Source: Micromonospora antibiotica (lineage in GTDB: Bacteria > Actinomycetota > Actinomycetes > Mycobacteriales > Micromonosporaceae). Taken from it: DNA of 64,000 nucleotides. Each line of letters begins with the position of its first letter. Position 1 is the first letter of the stretch. A program made the translations under genes and the position numbers. Of this stretch, positions 17,033-25,102 are shown piece by piece. Below the pieces are notes generated by a model. That model was given only the letters and a program-made list of their open reading frames with translations, was not told where the DNA came from and searched no databases. The stretch is taken from positions 434,001-498,000 of the forward strand of contig NZ_JAGFWR010000002.1 of the NCBI RefSeq assembly GCF_017599305.1, in the 5' to 3' direction.

Positions 17033-18756
17033 CCCCGCTCACCGGCGGCGACCTGGTCGGCGAGGTGGGCCAGCTCCGGCCGGGTGGCCAGGTTGCCCAG
17101 CTCCGCCTCGACCTCGAAGGCCGCCTGCCGGGCCGCCGCCCGCTCGGCGGCCTGCTGGGCGGCGTACCCGTTCTGCACCCAGCGCTGGTTGGTGTCGTGC
17201 AGCCGGCGCTCGGTGTCGGTGATGGACACCCGGATCGGGATGCCGGGCCGGCCACCCACCTTGATCAGGAACCGGCCCCGCCCCGGTGGTTCCTCATTGC
17301 TGCCGGTGCTCGCCCAGCCCGGCGGCGACGACCAGGAGGAGACCAGCTCGATCTCCCGTTTGGACAGGCCGATCACCCGACCCAGGTCGGTCATCTCCGC
17401 CGCCGGCAGCCCGGCGCAGGCGACGATCCCGGCCCGTTCCACGAAACCGCGCGCCTTGGCCCGGTCGGCGTCGGAGCCCAACGCCTCGGCGTCCTTGAGG
17501 GTGTGGGTGATCTTGGCATCGCCGAGGCCGAGCGACCGGTTGAGCCGGGTCAGCGCGTCGATCCGGTCGACGATGCCGGAGGCCGCCCGCAGCGGCCGCC
17601 ACAACTCGTCGAGGATGGTGAAGAACCAGCGGCGCGGGGCCAGCCCGGCGTCGGCCATCGCGTGCGACGCGGCGACCGTGCCCAGGCCCTCGGACCATGC
17701 CGCCAGCATCGCCGCCGCGGTGAGCTGGGTGTCGGACTCCCCGATCCGGGAGATGTCGATGCACACGGCGGGGGCGTCCGGGTCGATCCGGGTGGAGGTG
17801 GACGAGCCGAAGGTGTCCCCCAACGCACCGTCGAGGATGCCCAGCAACGAGCGGTGCAGCGGGTCCACCGCATCCCGGTAGCGGCTCTCCTGACCCCGGT
17901 CCAGGGTCACCGCCCGGACCCGGTCCGGCCCCTCCTCCAACACCCGCAGCAGGTCCGGCAGCAGCGGGGCCCGGCCCTGCGGGGTGCGTTCCCGCAGGTG
18001 CCGCAGACAGGCGGAGAGCACCGACTGCTCGTGGTCGTCCAGCGCCCGGCCGCGCACGATGGTCAGCAGCGCCGCCACCATGTTCAGCACCCGACCGTGC
18101 GTCTCGGCGGCCAGCGCCCGGCCGGCCCGGCCGCCGATGCGTTCGGCGGCCAACCCCATCGCCCCCGGGTCCAGCACGTTGATCCCGCCGACGCCGCGCC
18201 CGATCGGGATCACCTGCCCGCCGAGGGCCCGGACCGTGTCGGCGTAGTCCGGCTTGAGGTCGCCGAGCACCAGCGGCACCACCCCGGTCGCGGCCAGACC
18301 CACCGCCATCCGGTTGATCAGGGTCGACTTGCCCAGGCCGGGCATGCCCAGCATGAACAGCGACGGATTGGAGATGTAGCGGGCCCGGGTGAACCAGGAG
18401 ATCGGATCACCGCAGACCGTGGCGCCGGTGAACAGGTGCTGACCGAGCGGCACCCCGGACATCGGCGCCCCCGAGCCGGCCGAGAACGGCCACAGCCCGC
18501 ACGCCTGCACGGTGGTGGCCCGCCACATGGTGGGCGCGTCCAGGTAGCCGACCCGGCCACCGCCGGGCCCCTCCCAGCCCCGGGCCGAGGGGGGTAGCTC
18601 ACGGCGGGGCCGGGCCGGTCGGGTCTTCTTCGGCGCGACGGGGGCCTCGTCGTCCGGGTCGCCGACCACCCCGGCCAGCGCGGTCCGCGCCCCCGAGGTC
18701 CCGACCGGCCAACCCGCCCCGAGCCCACCCGTGCGCAGTACCGGTGCGCCGGTCAC
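17020..18756 (-). CDS. VirB4-like conjugation ATPase (C-terminal half)
   Basis: A 578-residue ATPase with Walker A GMPGLGKST at about 137-145 and Walker B in FFTILDELW near residue 380. Its closest analogy is the ATPase half of VirB4/TraC, which powers pilus and channel assembly. The GTG at 18756 is chosen because AGGAGG lies just upstream and because it overlaps the previous stop in an ATGTGA arrangement. The N-terminal 90 residues are Pro/Arg-rich and probably disordered. It has no membrane helix. The gene before it supplies membrane helices and a VirB4-N-like region, so together they may form a split VirB3-VirB4. Confidence 0.88.
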   Translation of the reverse strand: MTGAPVLRTGGLGAGWPVGTSGARTALAGVVGDPDDEAPVAPKKTRPARPRRELPPSARGWEGPGGGRVGYLDAPTMWRATTVQACGLWPFSAGSGAPMSGVPLGQHLFTGATVCGDPISWFTRARYISNPSLFMLGMPGLGKSTLINRMAVGLAATGVVPLVLGDLKPDYADTVRALGGQVIPIGRGVGGINVLDPGAMGLAAERIGGRAGRALAAETHGRVLNMVAALLTIVRGRALDDHEQSVLSACLRHLRERTPQGRAPLLPDLLRVLEEGPDRVRAVTLDRGQESRYRDAVDPLHRSLLGILDGALGDTFGSSTSTRIDPDAPAVCIDISRIGESDTQLTAAAMLAAWSEGLGTVAASHAMADAGLAPRRWFFTILDELWRPLRAASGIVDRIDALTRLNRSLGLGDAKITHTLKDAEALGSDADRAKARGFVERAGIVACAGLPAAEMTDLGRVIGLSKREIELVSSWSSPPGWASTGSNEEPPGRGRFLIKVGGRPGIPIRVSITDTERRLHDTNQRWVQNGYAAQQAAERAAARQAAFEVEAELGNLATRPELAHLADQVAAGERGWHA

Positions 18757-20246
18757 ATCGCCTCCTGAAGTTCGTGTGGCAGCACGGTCTGCTCCCACGG
18801 AAGGATTCCGGTCGGCAGGGTGCAGGTGAACGCCGCCGCCTGCATCCGGTGGGCCGGCCGCATCGCGATCCGGGTGGCCCCGGTCATGTTGCGCACCAGC
18901 ACCGACGCGTCGTCGAGCTGGGACCGGTCGTCGACGGTGACGGTCAGCATCAGCGAGAACTCCACCAGCCCCGCCCCGGTGGCCTCCTCGGCGGCGGCCT
19001 GCTCGGCGGCGCGTACCTCGGCGGCGGCCCGCGCCTGCACCATGCCCCGCCCGGAGGTCGCCATGAACTGCGCGGTCCGCCGGTCCGCCTCGACGATCCG
19101 GGCCGAGGTCGCCGGGTCGATCGGCCGGTAGAGCAACGCCACCCGCTTACGGCGGGTCCCGGCGGAGGCGTCGAGCATGGTGCGCAGCACACTGGAGCGC
19201 ACCGTGCCCCGGGGGGCCAGGGTGAGCAGCCAGGTCCGGGACACCCCGGAGTCGTGCTGGTAGGCGTCCACCGACTCGACCGCGGCGACCGGCCCGCAGT
19301 CGGCCCACTCCAGCCCGGTCTCCCCGTGCTCGGCGCGGACGCTGAGCACCTCGGCGGCGCAGGCCGGGTCGTACGCCACCCGGACCACCTCGGCGATCTG
19401 CTCGGCGGTCAGCGGCTCGGCGACACCCCCACCGGCACCGATCAGCCCGGTCAGCAGGCTCGGCACCCGGATGGCCAGGTCGGTGACCACGTCCTCCGGA
19501 TCCCGCCGTGGCCCACCCACCGGGGCGTAGGTGAGGGTGATGTACGAGTTCATCTCCGACGACGCCGACGGGTAGTCCTCGACCACCTCCTCCAGCACCG
19601 CACGGGCGGCGGCGGGGGCGGCGGCGTCCAGCCGGGGCAGTACCTCCGCCGCGAGCCGGGTCCCCGGGTCCGGGGCGGTCTCCACCACCACCGACGCCCC
19701 GCGCAGCCCCGGTTCGTGGGCGAGCCGGGACAGCCACTCGCCCCACAGCGACACCCACGTGTCGACCTGCTCCGGGTCGACCAGCGAACCGCCGTCGGGC
19801 TCACACCGCAGCACGATCGTGTAGAGGTTGCGGCTCTTGTGGTGCAGCACCCCGAACGGTCGGTCGTAGGCGTCCCGGCCTTCCCGGGCGAGCACCCCGC
19901 TGAGCAGGCCGGGCGGGGGGAAGCGGCCACCCGGTCGGGCCGAGAGCGGCCCCGAGACGTACAGGTGCTCCCGGCGGGACACCCGACGCGACCAGCCGAT
20001 CCGCAACGCCAGGAGCTGGTACAGGTTACGGCCGTCCTGGGTGCGGACGGCCATCGGCAGCAGGGCCACCACGAGCGGCACGCCGACCACGAACGCCGCC
20101 TGCAGCGACGCCAGCGAGGCCAGCAGCACCAGCACCAGCCCGCCGAACACCCCGACGGTGCCGACCAGGCCGAGTGGGCCCAGCCCGGCCCGGCGGGGCC
20201 GACGCCAGTTGCCGTACGTCGGTTCGATGACGGCTTCGGTCGTCAT
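18753..20246 (-). CDS. SCO6880-type conjugation protein (PrgI/VirB3-like helices plus VirB4-N-like region)
   Basis: A 497-residue protein of the SCO6880 family found in actinobacterial conjugation clusters. Residues about 25-65 hold two adjacent membrane helices (LGLVGTVGVFGGLVLVLLASLASL; FVVGVPLVVALLPMAV) like VirB3 or PrgI. The long cytoplasmic rest has no Walker motif and shows features expected for a VirB4 N-terminal domain (SRNLYTIVLRCEP; SEMNSYITLTY; VESVDAYQHDSGVSRTWLL). The ATG at 20246 is clear. Its stop overlaps the start of the ATPase gene, so both are translated in fixed ratio. The VirB3-VirB4 interpretation is an inference from topology and order. Confidence 0.85.
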   Translation of the reverse strand: MTTEAVIEPTYGNWRRPRRAGLGPLGLVGTVGVFGGLVLVLLASLASLQAAFVVGVPLVVALLPMAVRTQDGRNLYQLLALRIGWSRRVSRREHLYVSGPLSARPGGRFPPPGLLSGVLAREGRDAYDRPFGVLHHKSRNLYTIVLRCEPDGGSLVDPEQVDTWVSLWGEWLSRLAHEPGLRGASVVVETAPDPGTRLAAEVLPRLDAAAPAAARAVLEEVVEDYPSASSEMNSYITLTYAPVGGPRRDPEDVVTDLAIRVPSLLTGLIGAGGGVAEPLTAEQIAEVVRVAYDPACAAEVLSVRAEHGETGLEWADCGPVAAVESVDAYQHDSGVSRTWLLTLAPRGTVRSSVLRTMLDASAGTRRKRVALLYRPIDPATSARIVEADRRTAQFMATSGRGMVQARAAAEVRAAEQAAAEEATGAGLVEFSLMLTVTVDDRSQLDDASVLVRNMTGATRIAMRPAHRMQAAAFTCTLPTGILPWEQTVLPHELQEAM

Positions 20247-20312
20247 TGCCTCTCCCTCGTCTCACCGGACCGCCGCCCGACCGGGTCGTCCGGTCGGCGG
20301 TGGTCCGCGCTG

Positions 20313-21491
20313 TCAGTTGTGGCCGGCGTCGCCGTCCGCGCCCGACACCGTGCCGGCCGCCATGTTCCGACCGGTCCGGGCCGCCCGTTGCGCCCCGTCG
20401 ATCGCGACCCCGACCGGTCCGGCCAGCCGGGCCGCGGAGCCTGCGGCGGCTGCGCTGCCGCCACCGGTGCCGCCGGTACGGCCGGCTGGGCCCTGTCCGC
20501 CGGTGTCACCCCGGCGACCCTGCGGTCCGCGGGCCCCGGACGGGGCGCCGCCACCCCCACCGCCCGAGGACAGGGCGGACCCGGCGACCCGCTTCGCGCC
20601 GGAGGCGACCATGCCGCCCGCGGCCGAGACGGCGGTCCCGGTCGGGTCACCGGTGCCCAGCGCCGCCGTGGCCGGCACCACGATCTTGAGCAGCGCCGGC
20701 AGGGCGACCGCCGACAGCAGCAGGACGCCGATGCCGGCGATGCGGATGTGCGAGGAGTTCTGGGTACGGCTGCCGACGGCGAGCATCTCCGCCCCGGAGA
20801 ACATGATCAGACCGACGGCGGGCTTGTAGAGCAGCCAGGCGATCGTCCAGCCGATGTGCTTGCGCCACCAGCCGGCCCCCCAGTTCGTCATCGACGCGGC
20901 GGCGGCCAGCGGCAGGGTGCCGAGCATGATGGTCATCACGCCCAGCCGCAGGTAGAGCATCAGCACGTGCACGATGGCGGCGATCAGCAGCAGGAAGGCC
21001 AGCACCAGCAGCAGGAACGACTCGATGGAGGAGCCGTTGTCCACACAGGGCACCCCCATGATCACTTCCATCGCCGCGGACCTGAGCAGGTGGTCGGAGA
21101 AACCGTCGGAGAGGCTGGCCGCCCGGCCCACCACCCACGAGCCGGCCCCGGCGACCAGGATGACCCGCAGGAAGCCCTGCAACGCGGTCCGCCCGGCGGT
21201 GCCCTTGCGTTCCATCGCCATCCGCGCGGCGGCGAACAGCACCGACCCGATCGCGAGATAGGTCACGACCCACTCGATCTGGTCGCTGATCAGGCTCGGC
21301 ACGTCGTCCGGGCCGCCCTCGGTCGTGGTGCCCAGCGTCGGCACCGAGACGCTCAACTCGGCGAAGATGGAGATCGCGGCGGCCAGCATCAGGTTGGCGA
21401 TCATCCGGACCAGGGTGCCGATCGGGTCACCGAGGAACGAGAAGAAGCCGGTGATGATGTCCAGGGGGTTGGGAGGCGAACACCCGCCCAT
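20313..21491 (-). CDS. VirB6/TrbL-like polytopic membrane protein
   Basis: A 392-residue membrane protein with about six to seven helices between residues 25 and 285 (for example MIANLMLAAAISIFAEL; VVTYLAIGSVLFAAARM; FLLLVLAFLLLIAAIVHVLMLYL; GIGVLLLSAVALPALLKIVV). The C-terminal 100 residues are a soluble Gly/Ala/Arg-rich tail with many GG and PQG turns. The pattern matches VirB6/TrbL, the inner-membrane channel subunit. The ATG at 21491 directly follows the TAG stop of the upstream gene and uses GGAGGAAG inside its end as ribosome binding site. Confidence 0.85.
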   Translation of the reverse strand: MGGCSPPNPLDIITGFFSFLGDPIGTLVRMIANLMLAAAISIFAELSVSVPTLGTTTEGGPDDVPSLISDQIEWVVTYLAIGSVLFAAARMAMERKGTAGRTALQGFLRVILVAGAGSWVVGRAASLSDGFSDHLLRSAAMEVIMGVPCVDNGSSIESFLLLVLAFLLLIAAIVHVLMLYLRLGVMTIMLGTLPLAAAASMTNWGAGWWRKHIGWTIAWLLYKPAVGLIMFSGAEMLAVGSRTQNSSHIRIAGIGVLLLSAVALPALLKIVVPATAALGTGDPTGTAVSAAGGMVASGAKRVAGSALSSGGGGGGAPSGARGPQGRRGDTGGQGPAGRTGGTGGGSAAAAGSAARLAGPVGVAIDGAQRAARTGRNMAAGTVSGADGDAGHN

Positions 21492-22202
21492 CTACTTCCT
21501 CCAGAGTGTGTAGCCGGCACTGCCGGTGACCGTGCCCAGCGAGGCGTGCACCACCCCGGCCCGCGACGGCGCCACCTTCCAGTCCCCGGCGTCCCAACGC
21601 AGCTCGACCAGGGTCGCCACGTAGCCGCCGGCACCGGTCTTGACCAGCAGTTGCACCCGGGCCGTGTCGGCCGCGTACCGGGCGAGGGCGAAGCCGGCGT
21701 AGCTGCCACCGCCACGACCGGTGACGACCCCGGCGGCGGCCCCCAGCCGGGCCACCAGCACGTCCCGGCCCGGTCCCGGCACCACCTGCCGGTCGGCCAC
21801 CGTCCGCCAGGTGGCCCCGGCCAGTTGGGTGGGCACGGCGTGTGCCGCCAGCACCGCACCGATCGGGGTGTGCGCGAAGCAGCCCAACACCCCGTCGGCG
21901 GTACGCGACGGTCCCTGGGTCGCGGAGACCGGCACCCGGTCCCCACCGTCGAGGGTCCGCCACGCCACGTCGTCCGGCGGCACCGCCGGCCCCGCCGCGA
22001 CCACCGTCCGGGGCGGACACTGCGCCACCTGCGCGACGGCGTCACGGGCCACCGGGTCGGCCGGGGTCTCCCGGGCCGACCCGGACATCCAGGCCCCCGC
22101 CGCCAGCAGCGCCATGCCGGCGAGGAACGCCACCGAGAGGATCCAGCCGCGCTCGGTCCAGAACGGCGGGTCCGCCGGGGACCGGCCGCGCCCGCCGGTC
22201 AC
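21492..22202 (-). CDS. Single-pass membrane protein of the conjugation cluster (VirB8-like candidate)
   Basis: A 236-residue protein with one membrane helix at residues about 19-40 (GWILSVAFLAGMALLAAGAWM) and an extracytoplasmic domain of about 190 residues. That domain contains two Cys (residues 62 and 108 regions) and ends with a beta-rich region (ARVQLLVKTGAGGYVATLVELRWDAGDWKVAPS), a pattern like the NTF2-type fold of VirB8/TcpC proteins. This assignment rests on topology and position, not on a clear motif. The GTG at 22202 overlaps the upstream stop by four bases. Confidence 0.75.
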   Translation of the reverse strand: MTGGRGRSPADPPFWTERGWILSVAFLAGMALLAAGAWMSGSARETPADPVARDAVAQVAQCPPRTVVAAGPAVPPDDVAWRTLDGGDRVPVSATQGPSRTADGVLGCFAHTPIGAVLAAHAVPTQLAGATWRTVADRQVVPGPGRDVLVARLGAAAGVVTGRGGGSYAGFALARYAADTARVQLLVKTGAGGYVATLVELRWDAGDWKVAPSRAGVVHASLGTVTGSAGYTLWRK

Positions 22203-22555
22203 TGCGGCTGGCCTGCGGTGGTGCCGGCACCGCCGAGGAAGAAGTTCGCCAGCGGGCCCGCGACGGCGACCAGGATGCAGCCACCGAGCACCAGACCGAG
22301 CCGGGACATGTGCTCGGAACTCTCGCCCCGCTTCACCGAGATCGCCATCATCGTGCCGGTGATCAGCACCCCGGCCACCCCGGCGGCGGTGCCGGCCCAG
22401 GCGATCAGGCCCAGCAGCTTGTTCACCAGGGTGGTCAGCTGCCCCGGGGCGTTGGGGGTCGGGTTGATCCCGCCACCGCTCGGCGCCGGCTCAAGGGCCG
22501 GGAGGCGGGCGACCAGGTAGGCGGCGGCGTACTGGGACAGGCTCGTGAACGACAT
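22199..22555 (-). CDS. Small two-helix pilin-like (VirB2-type) protein, copy 2
   Basis: A 118-residue protein with two membrane helices (LLGLIAWAGTAAGVAGVLITGTMMAI; LGLVLGGCILVAVAGPLANFFLG) separated by a short polar loop (SVKRGESSEHMSR). This is the topology of VirB2/TrbC-type pilin subunits. The ATG at 22555 has AAGGAG eight bases upstream. It is a paralogue of the next gene upstream; both share AW(x3)AAGVAG(x)LI(x)G(x2)MAI and the Arg-Gly loop. Confidence 0.8.
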   Translation of the reverse strand: MSFTSLSQYAAAYLVARLPALEPAPSGGGINPTPNAPGQLTTLVNKLLGLIAWAGTAAGVAGVLITGTMMAISVKRGESSEHMSRLGLVLGGCILVAVAGPLANFFLGGAGTTAGQPQ

Positions 22556-22671
22556 CGGAACAGCTCCTTCGGGCAGGTGGCATCACCGGAGGCGTCGACG
22601 ACGCTCCGGCGGTGACGGGGTGGAACGGGCCGGCAGTGCGGGGTGCGCTGTCCGGCCGGCGGCGATCCGGC

Positions 22672-23010
22672 TCAGAGTCCGAGGTCACCGAAGAACATGA
22701 CGAGTGGTCCGGCGGTCGCGCCGAGCACGCAGCCCATCGCGACGAACACCGCCCCACGGAAGTGGTCGCTCATCTCCCCGGGAACGCCCCGGTTGAGTTG
22801 GATGGCCATCGAGATGCCGAGGATGAGCAGCCCGGCGACACCGGCCGCGCTGACCCCCCAGGCGAGCAGGTTCAGCAGGTCGTCGGCCGCACCACCCGCC
22901 GGGTTGTACGGCGGCGGGGGTTTGAGGCTCGGCAACGGGGAGGGCGCCGCCCCCGGGCCGAACGCCAGGAGGTGGCCGGCGAGCCGGTCCACACCGTACC
23001 CGACGGTCAT
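22672..23010 (-). CDS. Small two-helix pilin-like (VirB2-type) protein, copy 1
   Basis: A 112-residue protein with the same two-helix layout as its neighbour (LLAWGVSAAGVAGLLILGISMAIQL; GAVFVAMGCVLGATAGPLVMFF). The loop is NRGVPGEMSDHFR. The ATG at 23010 overlaps the stop of the upstream gene by four bases (ATGA). The 116-base gap to copy 2 contains only the second gene's ribosome binding site. Confidence 0.8.
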   Translation of the reverse strand: MTVGYGVDRLAGHLLAFGPGAAPSPLPSLKPPPPYNPAGGAADDLLNLLAWGVSAAGVAGLLILGISMAIQLNRGVPGEMSDHFRGAVFVAMGCVLGATAGPLVMFFGDLGL

Positions 23011-23540
23011 GACGGACTCCCGTCCCTGGCCACGCCGGTCGCCGCCCGGAGCCGTTCCAGGGGCTTGGGCATCCGGGCGGGCTGCTGGCCCAGCCGCCAG
23101 GCGGGTATCCACGGCACCCGGTGCACCGGCGCGACCGACCGCAACACCCGGATCCGGCGGGCCAGCACCGGCGGCAACCGGCCCGGGGCGTCGGCCAGCA
23201 GCACCAGGCCGGCCAGCCGCATCCCGGGCGGGTGACGTCCCTCCCGCAGGGCGTTGAGCGCCCGGGACACCGCCCGCATCCCCTCGGCGTCGGTCCGGCC
23301 GACCAGCATCACCGTGGCCGGCTCCGCCCGCGCCGCGTCCGGCCACCGGCAGCCCAGGTCGATGCCGCCGAAGAGCCGGGTGAGCGTCGTCGCGCCGGCA
23401 CCACCGTGCGCCGCGATCCAGCCCAGCCCCGCCTCGGACAGCGACCGCCGGGGCGACACGACCGGCCCGGGACCGGTCCGGGCGGACAACGGCCCCGGTG
23501 ACACCCGCGATGCCGGGTCGCTCATCGTCGCGGACCCCAT
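23007..23540 (-). CDS. P-loop-like cytoplasmic protein of the conjugation cluster (DUF6668-like)
   Basis: A 177-residue protein with a GHGGAG-like nucleotide-binding loop (WIAAHGGAGATTLTRLFGG, residues about 42-60), followed by alternating beta-alpha features (ATVMLVGRTDAEGMRAVSRALNALREG; MRLAGLVLLADAPGRLPPVLARRIRVL). It looks like a small degenerate ParA/MinD-type fold and matches what I recall of the DUF6668 group that heads such clusters; I cannot confirm the name. The ATG at 23540 has GAGGAGGTG upstream; ATG 23525 is an alternative. It is the first gene of the leftward operon. Confidence 0.75.
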   Translation of the reverse strand: MGSATMSDPASRVSPGPLSARTGPGPVVSPRRSLSEAGLGWIAAHGGAGATTLTRLFGGIDLGCRWPDAARAEPATVMLVGRTDAEGMRAVSRALNALREGRHPPGMRLAGLVLLADAPGRLPPVLARRIRVLRSVAPVHRVPWIPAWRLGQQPARMPKPLERLRAATGVARDGSPS

Positions 23541-23724
23541 GCACCCACCTCCTCGCCAAATGTCGCTCCAGTTCGTCGGCGTCCCGGTTGAACCACCCCG
23601 GGTCCGGTCCCGTCATCACGGCGGGCCGGGCAGTCGACGGACGCCTCTACGGGGGCTCCCGCCCCCCGGTTCACGCCGGGGACCAACTTTTTCCACCGCG
23701 ATGGTGAGCAGCATGGGAGGCGAC

Positions 23725-24528
23725 ATGGCAACGTCCGACAACGACGGCGCGGAGCCGACGCAAGGGTCCAACCGCAGCAGCGCGGCCCTGATCGGCGCGG
23801 CCGTCGCGGCCGGGCTGAGCTGCCTGGCCACGCCGGTGGTCGGGGTCGTCGGCGCGGCCGCCGTCTTCGTGATCGGCGCGCTGGGCGTGCTGCTGGCCCC
23901 GCTGGTCGCGTTGATCCTGTTCTTCGGGGGCGGCGGTGGGTCGGCCGACCCGGTCAGCGTCGCCGACGACTCGTTGGCCGCCGCGCAGGGCGACGGCAAG
24001 GGGACCCTCGACCCCGACCAGGTGCCCGAGGGCCTGGTGGACAGCATCGAGGACGCCGGGAAGGCCTGCACCCAGATCGGGCCCGTGGTGATCGCCGCGC
24101 AGATCGAGGTGGCCTCCGGATGGGACCCGGCGAAGGTCGGCGCGAACGGGGAGAAGGGCATCTCCCAGCTCCCGCCCGCGGTCTTCACCCGGTACGGCGA
24201 GGACACCGACGACGACGGCGACACCGACGCGACCGACGAGGAGGACTCGATCGCGGCACAGGCCAAGCACGTCTGCGCCCTGGCCGGGCAGGCTCAGGCC
24301 CTCATCGACGACGGCCAGGCGATCGGTGAGGTGCTCGACCTGACGCTCGCCGCGTACGCCGTCGGCATCGACGAGGTACGCCGGTCCGGCGGGGTGCCCT
24401 CGACCAACGCGGCGCAGCTCTACCTGGCGCAGGTCCGGTCCCTGTTCGCGAAGTACCAGGGGCTCGGCGGCCCACCGCCGTCGTTCCCGCCGACCGCCTC
24501 CCCCAGCGCGTCGCCGACCGGCGACTGA
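23725..24528 (+). CDS. Membrane-anchored lytic-transglycosylase-like protein with altered catalytic position
   Basis: A 267-residue protein divergent from the T4SS operon. The ATG at 23725 is chosen over 23701 and 23713 because GGGAGG lies four bases ahead. Residues about 20-70 hold a long hydrophobic hairpin (GAAVAAGLSCLATPVVGVVGAAAVFVIGALGVLLAPLVALILFF). The outer domain is SLT/lysozyme-like (VVIAAQIEVASGWDPAKVGANGEKGISQLPP, then the Asp-rich DTDDDGDTDATDEEDSI insertion). The usual AES catalytic dipeptide position reads A130-S131 here, so the catalytic Glu seems to be missing. The role could be structural or wall-binding in the transfer channel. Confidence 0.85.
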   Translation: MATSDNDGAEPTQGSNRSSAALIGAAVAAGLSCLATPVVGVVGAAAVFVIGALGVLLAPLVALILFFGGGGGSADPVSVADDSLAAAQGDGKGTLDPDQVPEGLVDSIEDAGKACTQIGPVVIAAQIEVASGWDPAKVGANGEKGISQLPPAVFTRYGEDTDDDGDTDATDEEDSIAAQAKHVCALAGQAQALIDDGQAIGEVLDLTLAAYAVGIDEVRRSGGVPSTNAAQLYLAQVRSLFAKYQGLGGPPPSFPPTASPSASPTGD

Positions 24529-24566
24529 CCCCGACCGACCCGCTGACCGACCGATGAGGAGTTCCG

Positions 24567-25004
24567 ATGACGGTGACCCCGCAGGACCAACGCCCCGCCG
24601 GGCAGCAACAGCCCCCCGGCGACGACACACCGCCGAGCGACGCGCCGCCGACCTCGCCGTTCATCCTCTACCTGCGCGACGAGGAGTACGCCGAGGAGCT
24701 GGAGCTGCTCAGCAACTGGGTCCGGCTGTTGCTCGTGCCGATCTACGCGCGGGAGGCGTCCTCGACCGCGCCGTGGTGCGGGCGGTGGTGGCAGCACCCC
24801 GAGGCGGTGGCGCAGTTGCACGGCCTGTGGCTCGCCTGGCAGGAACTCACCGGGCCCGACGCCGGGCTGTGCGGCCCGGCGAACTGGCACCGTGACTATC
24901 TGGAACCGGTGCTGAACAGTCTGCGTAGCCCGGCCGGGCCGTTCGCCGGGTGCAAGGCGGGAGCACACCGGGCCAAGGAGGTCCCGCACACCGACCCGTA
25001 CTGA
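24567..25004 (+). CDS. DUF4913-type protein
   Basis: A 145-residue soluble protein. After a Pro/Gln-rich N-terminus (1-30), it carries the Trp-rich pattern of the DUF4913 group (FILYLRDEEYAEELELLSNWVRLLLVPIY; WCGRWWQHPEAVAQLHGLWLAWQELT; NWHRDYLEPVLNSL). Genes of this kind accompany SCO6880-type conjugation clusters in actinobacteria; their function is unknown to me. The ATG at 24567 has GAGGAG upstream, and the gene follows the lysozyme-like gene by 38 bases, so the two form an operon. Confidence 0.8.
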   Translation: MTVTPQDQRPAGQQQPPGDDTPPSDAPPTSPFILYLRDEEYAEELELLSNWVRLLLVPIYAREASSTAPWCGRWWQHPEAVAQLHGLWLAWQELTGPDAGLCGPANWHRDYLEPVLNSLRSPAGPFAGCKAGAHRAKEVPHTDPY

Positions 25005-25067
25005 CCGACGGTGGCCCGACGACGAGGGCGGGGTCTCGTCTGCGATCCACCCGCGACGTCGCCGCAT

Positions 25068-25097
25068 CCGGTCTCCCCGGCCGCCCGAGGAGACCGG
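25068..25097. terminator. Hairpin between convergent genes
   Basis: CCGGTCTCC (25068-25076) pairs with GGAGACCGG (25089-25097). It lies between the rightward DUF4913 gene and the leftward anti-sigma gene. Confidence 0.65.
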
Positions 25098-25102
25098 CCG
25101 GC

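Noticed and set aside
18744..22520. A 1258-codon open frame on the plus strand across the conjugation genes
   Set aside because: It runs opposite to four well-supported genes and its translation is Gly/Arg/Pro/His-rich without domains. It is an antisense artefact of high GC. Similar long frames opposite 358-2682, 10149-11468 and 29205-30587 were rejected for the same reason.
23541..23619. A short coding-like stretch (MTGPDPGWFNRDADELERHLARRW) upstream of the P-loop gene
   Set aside because: It looks acidic and helical, but the frame then runs as a shadow of the next gene with no stop or support. A frameshifted N-terminal extension or a lost small gene is possible but cannot be shown.
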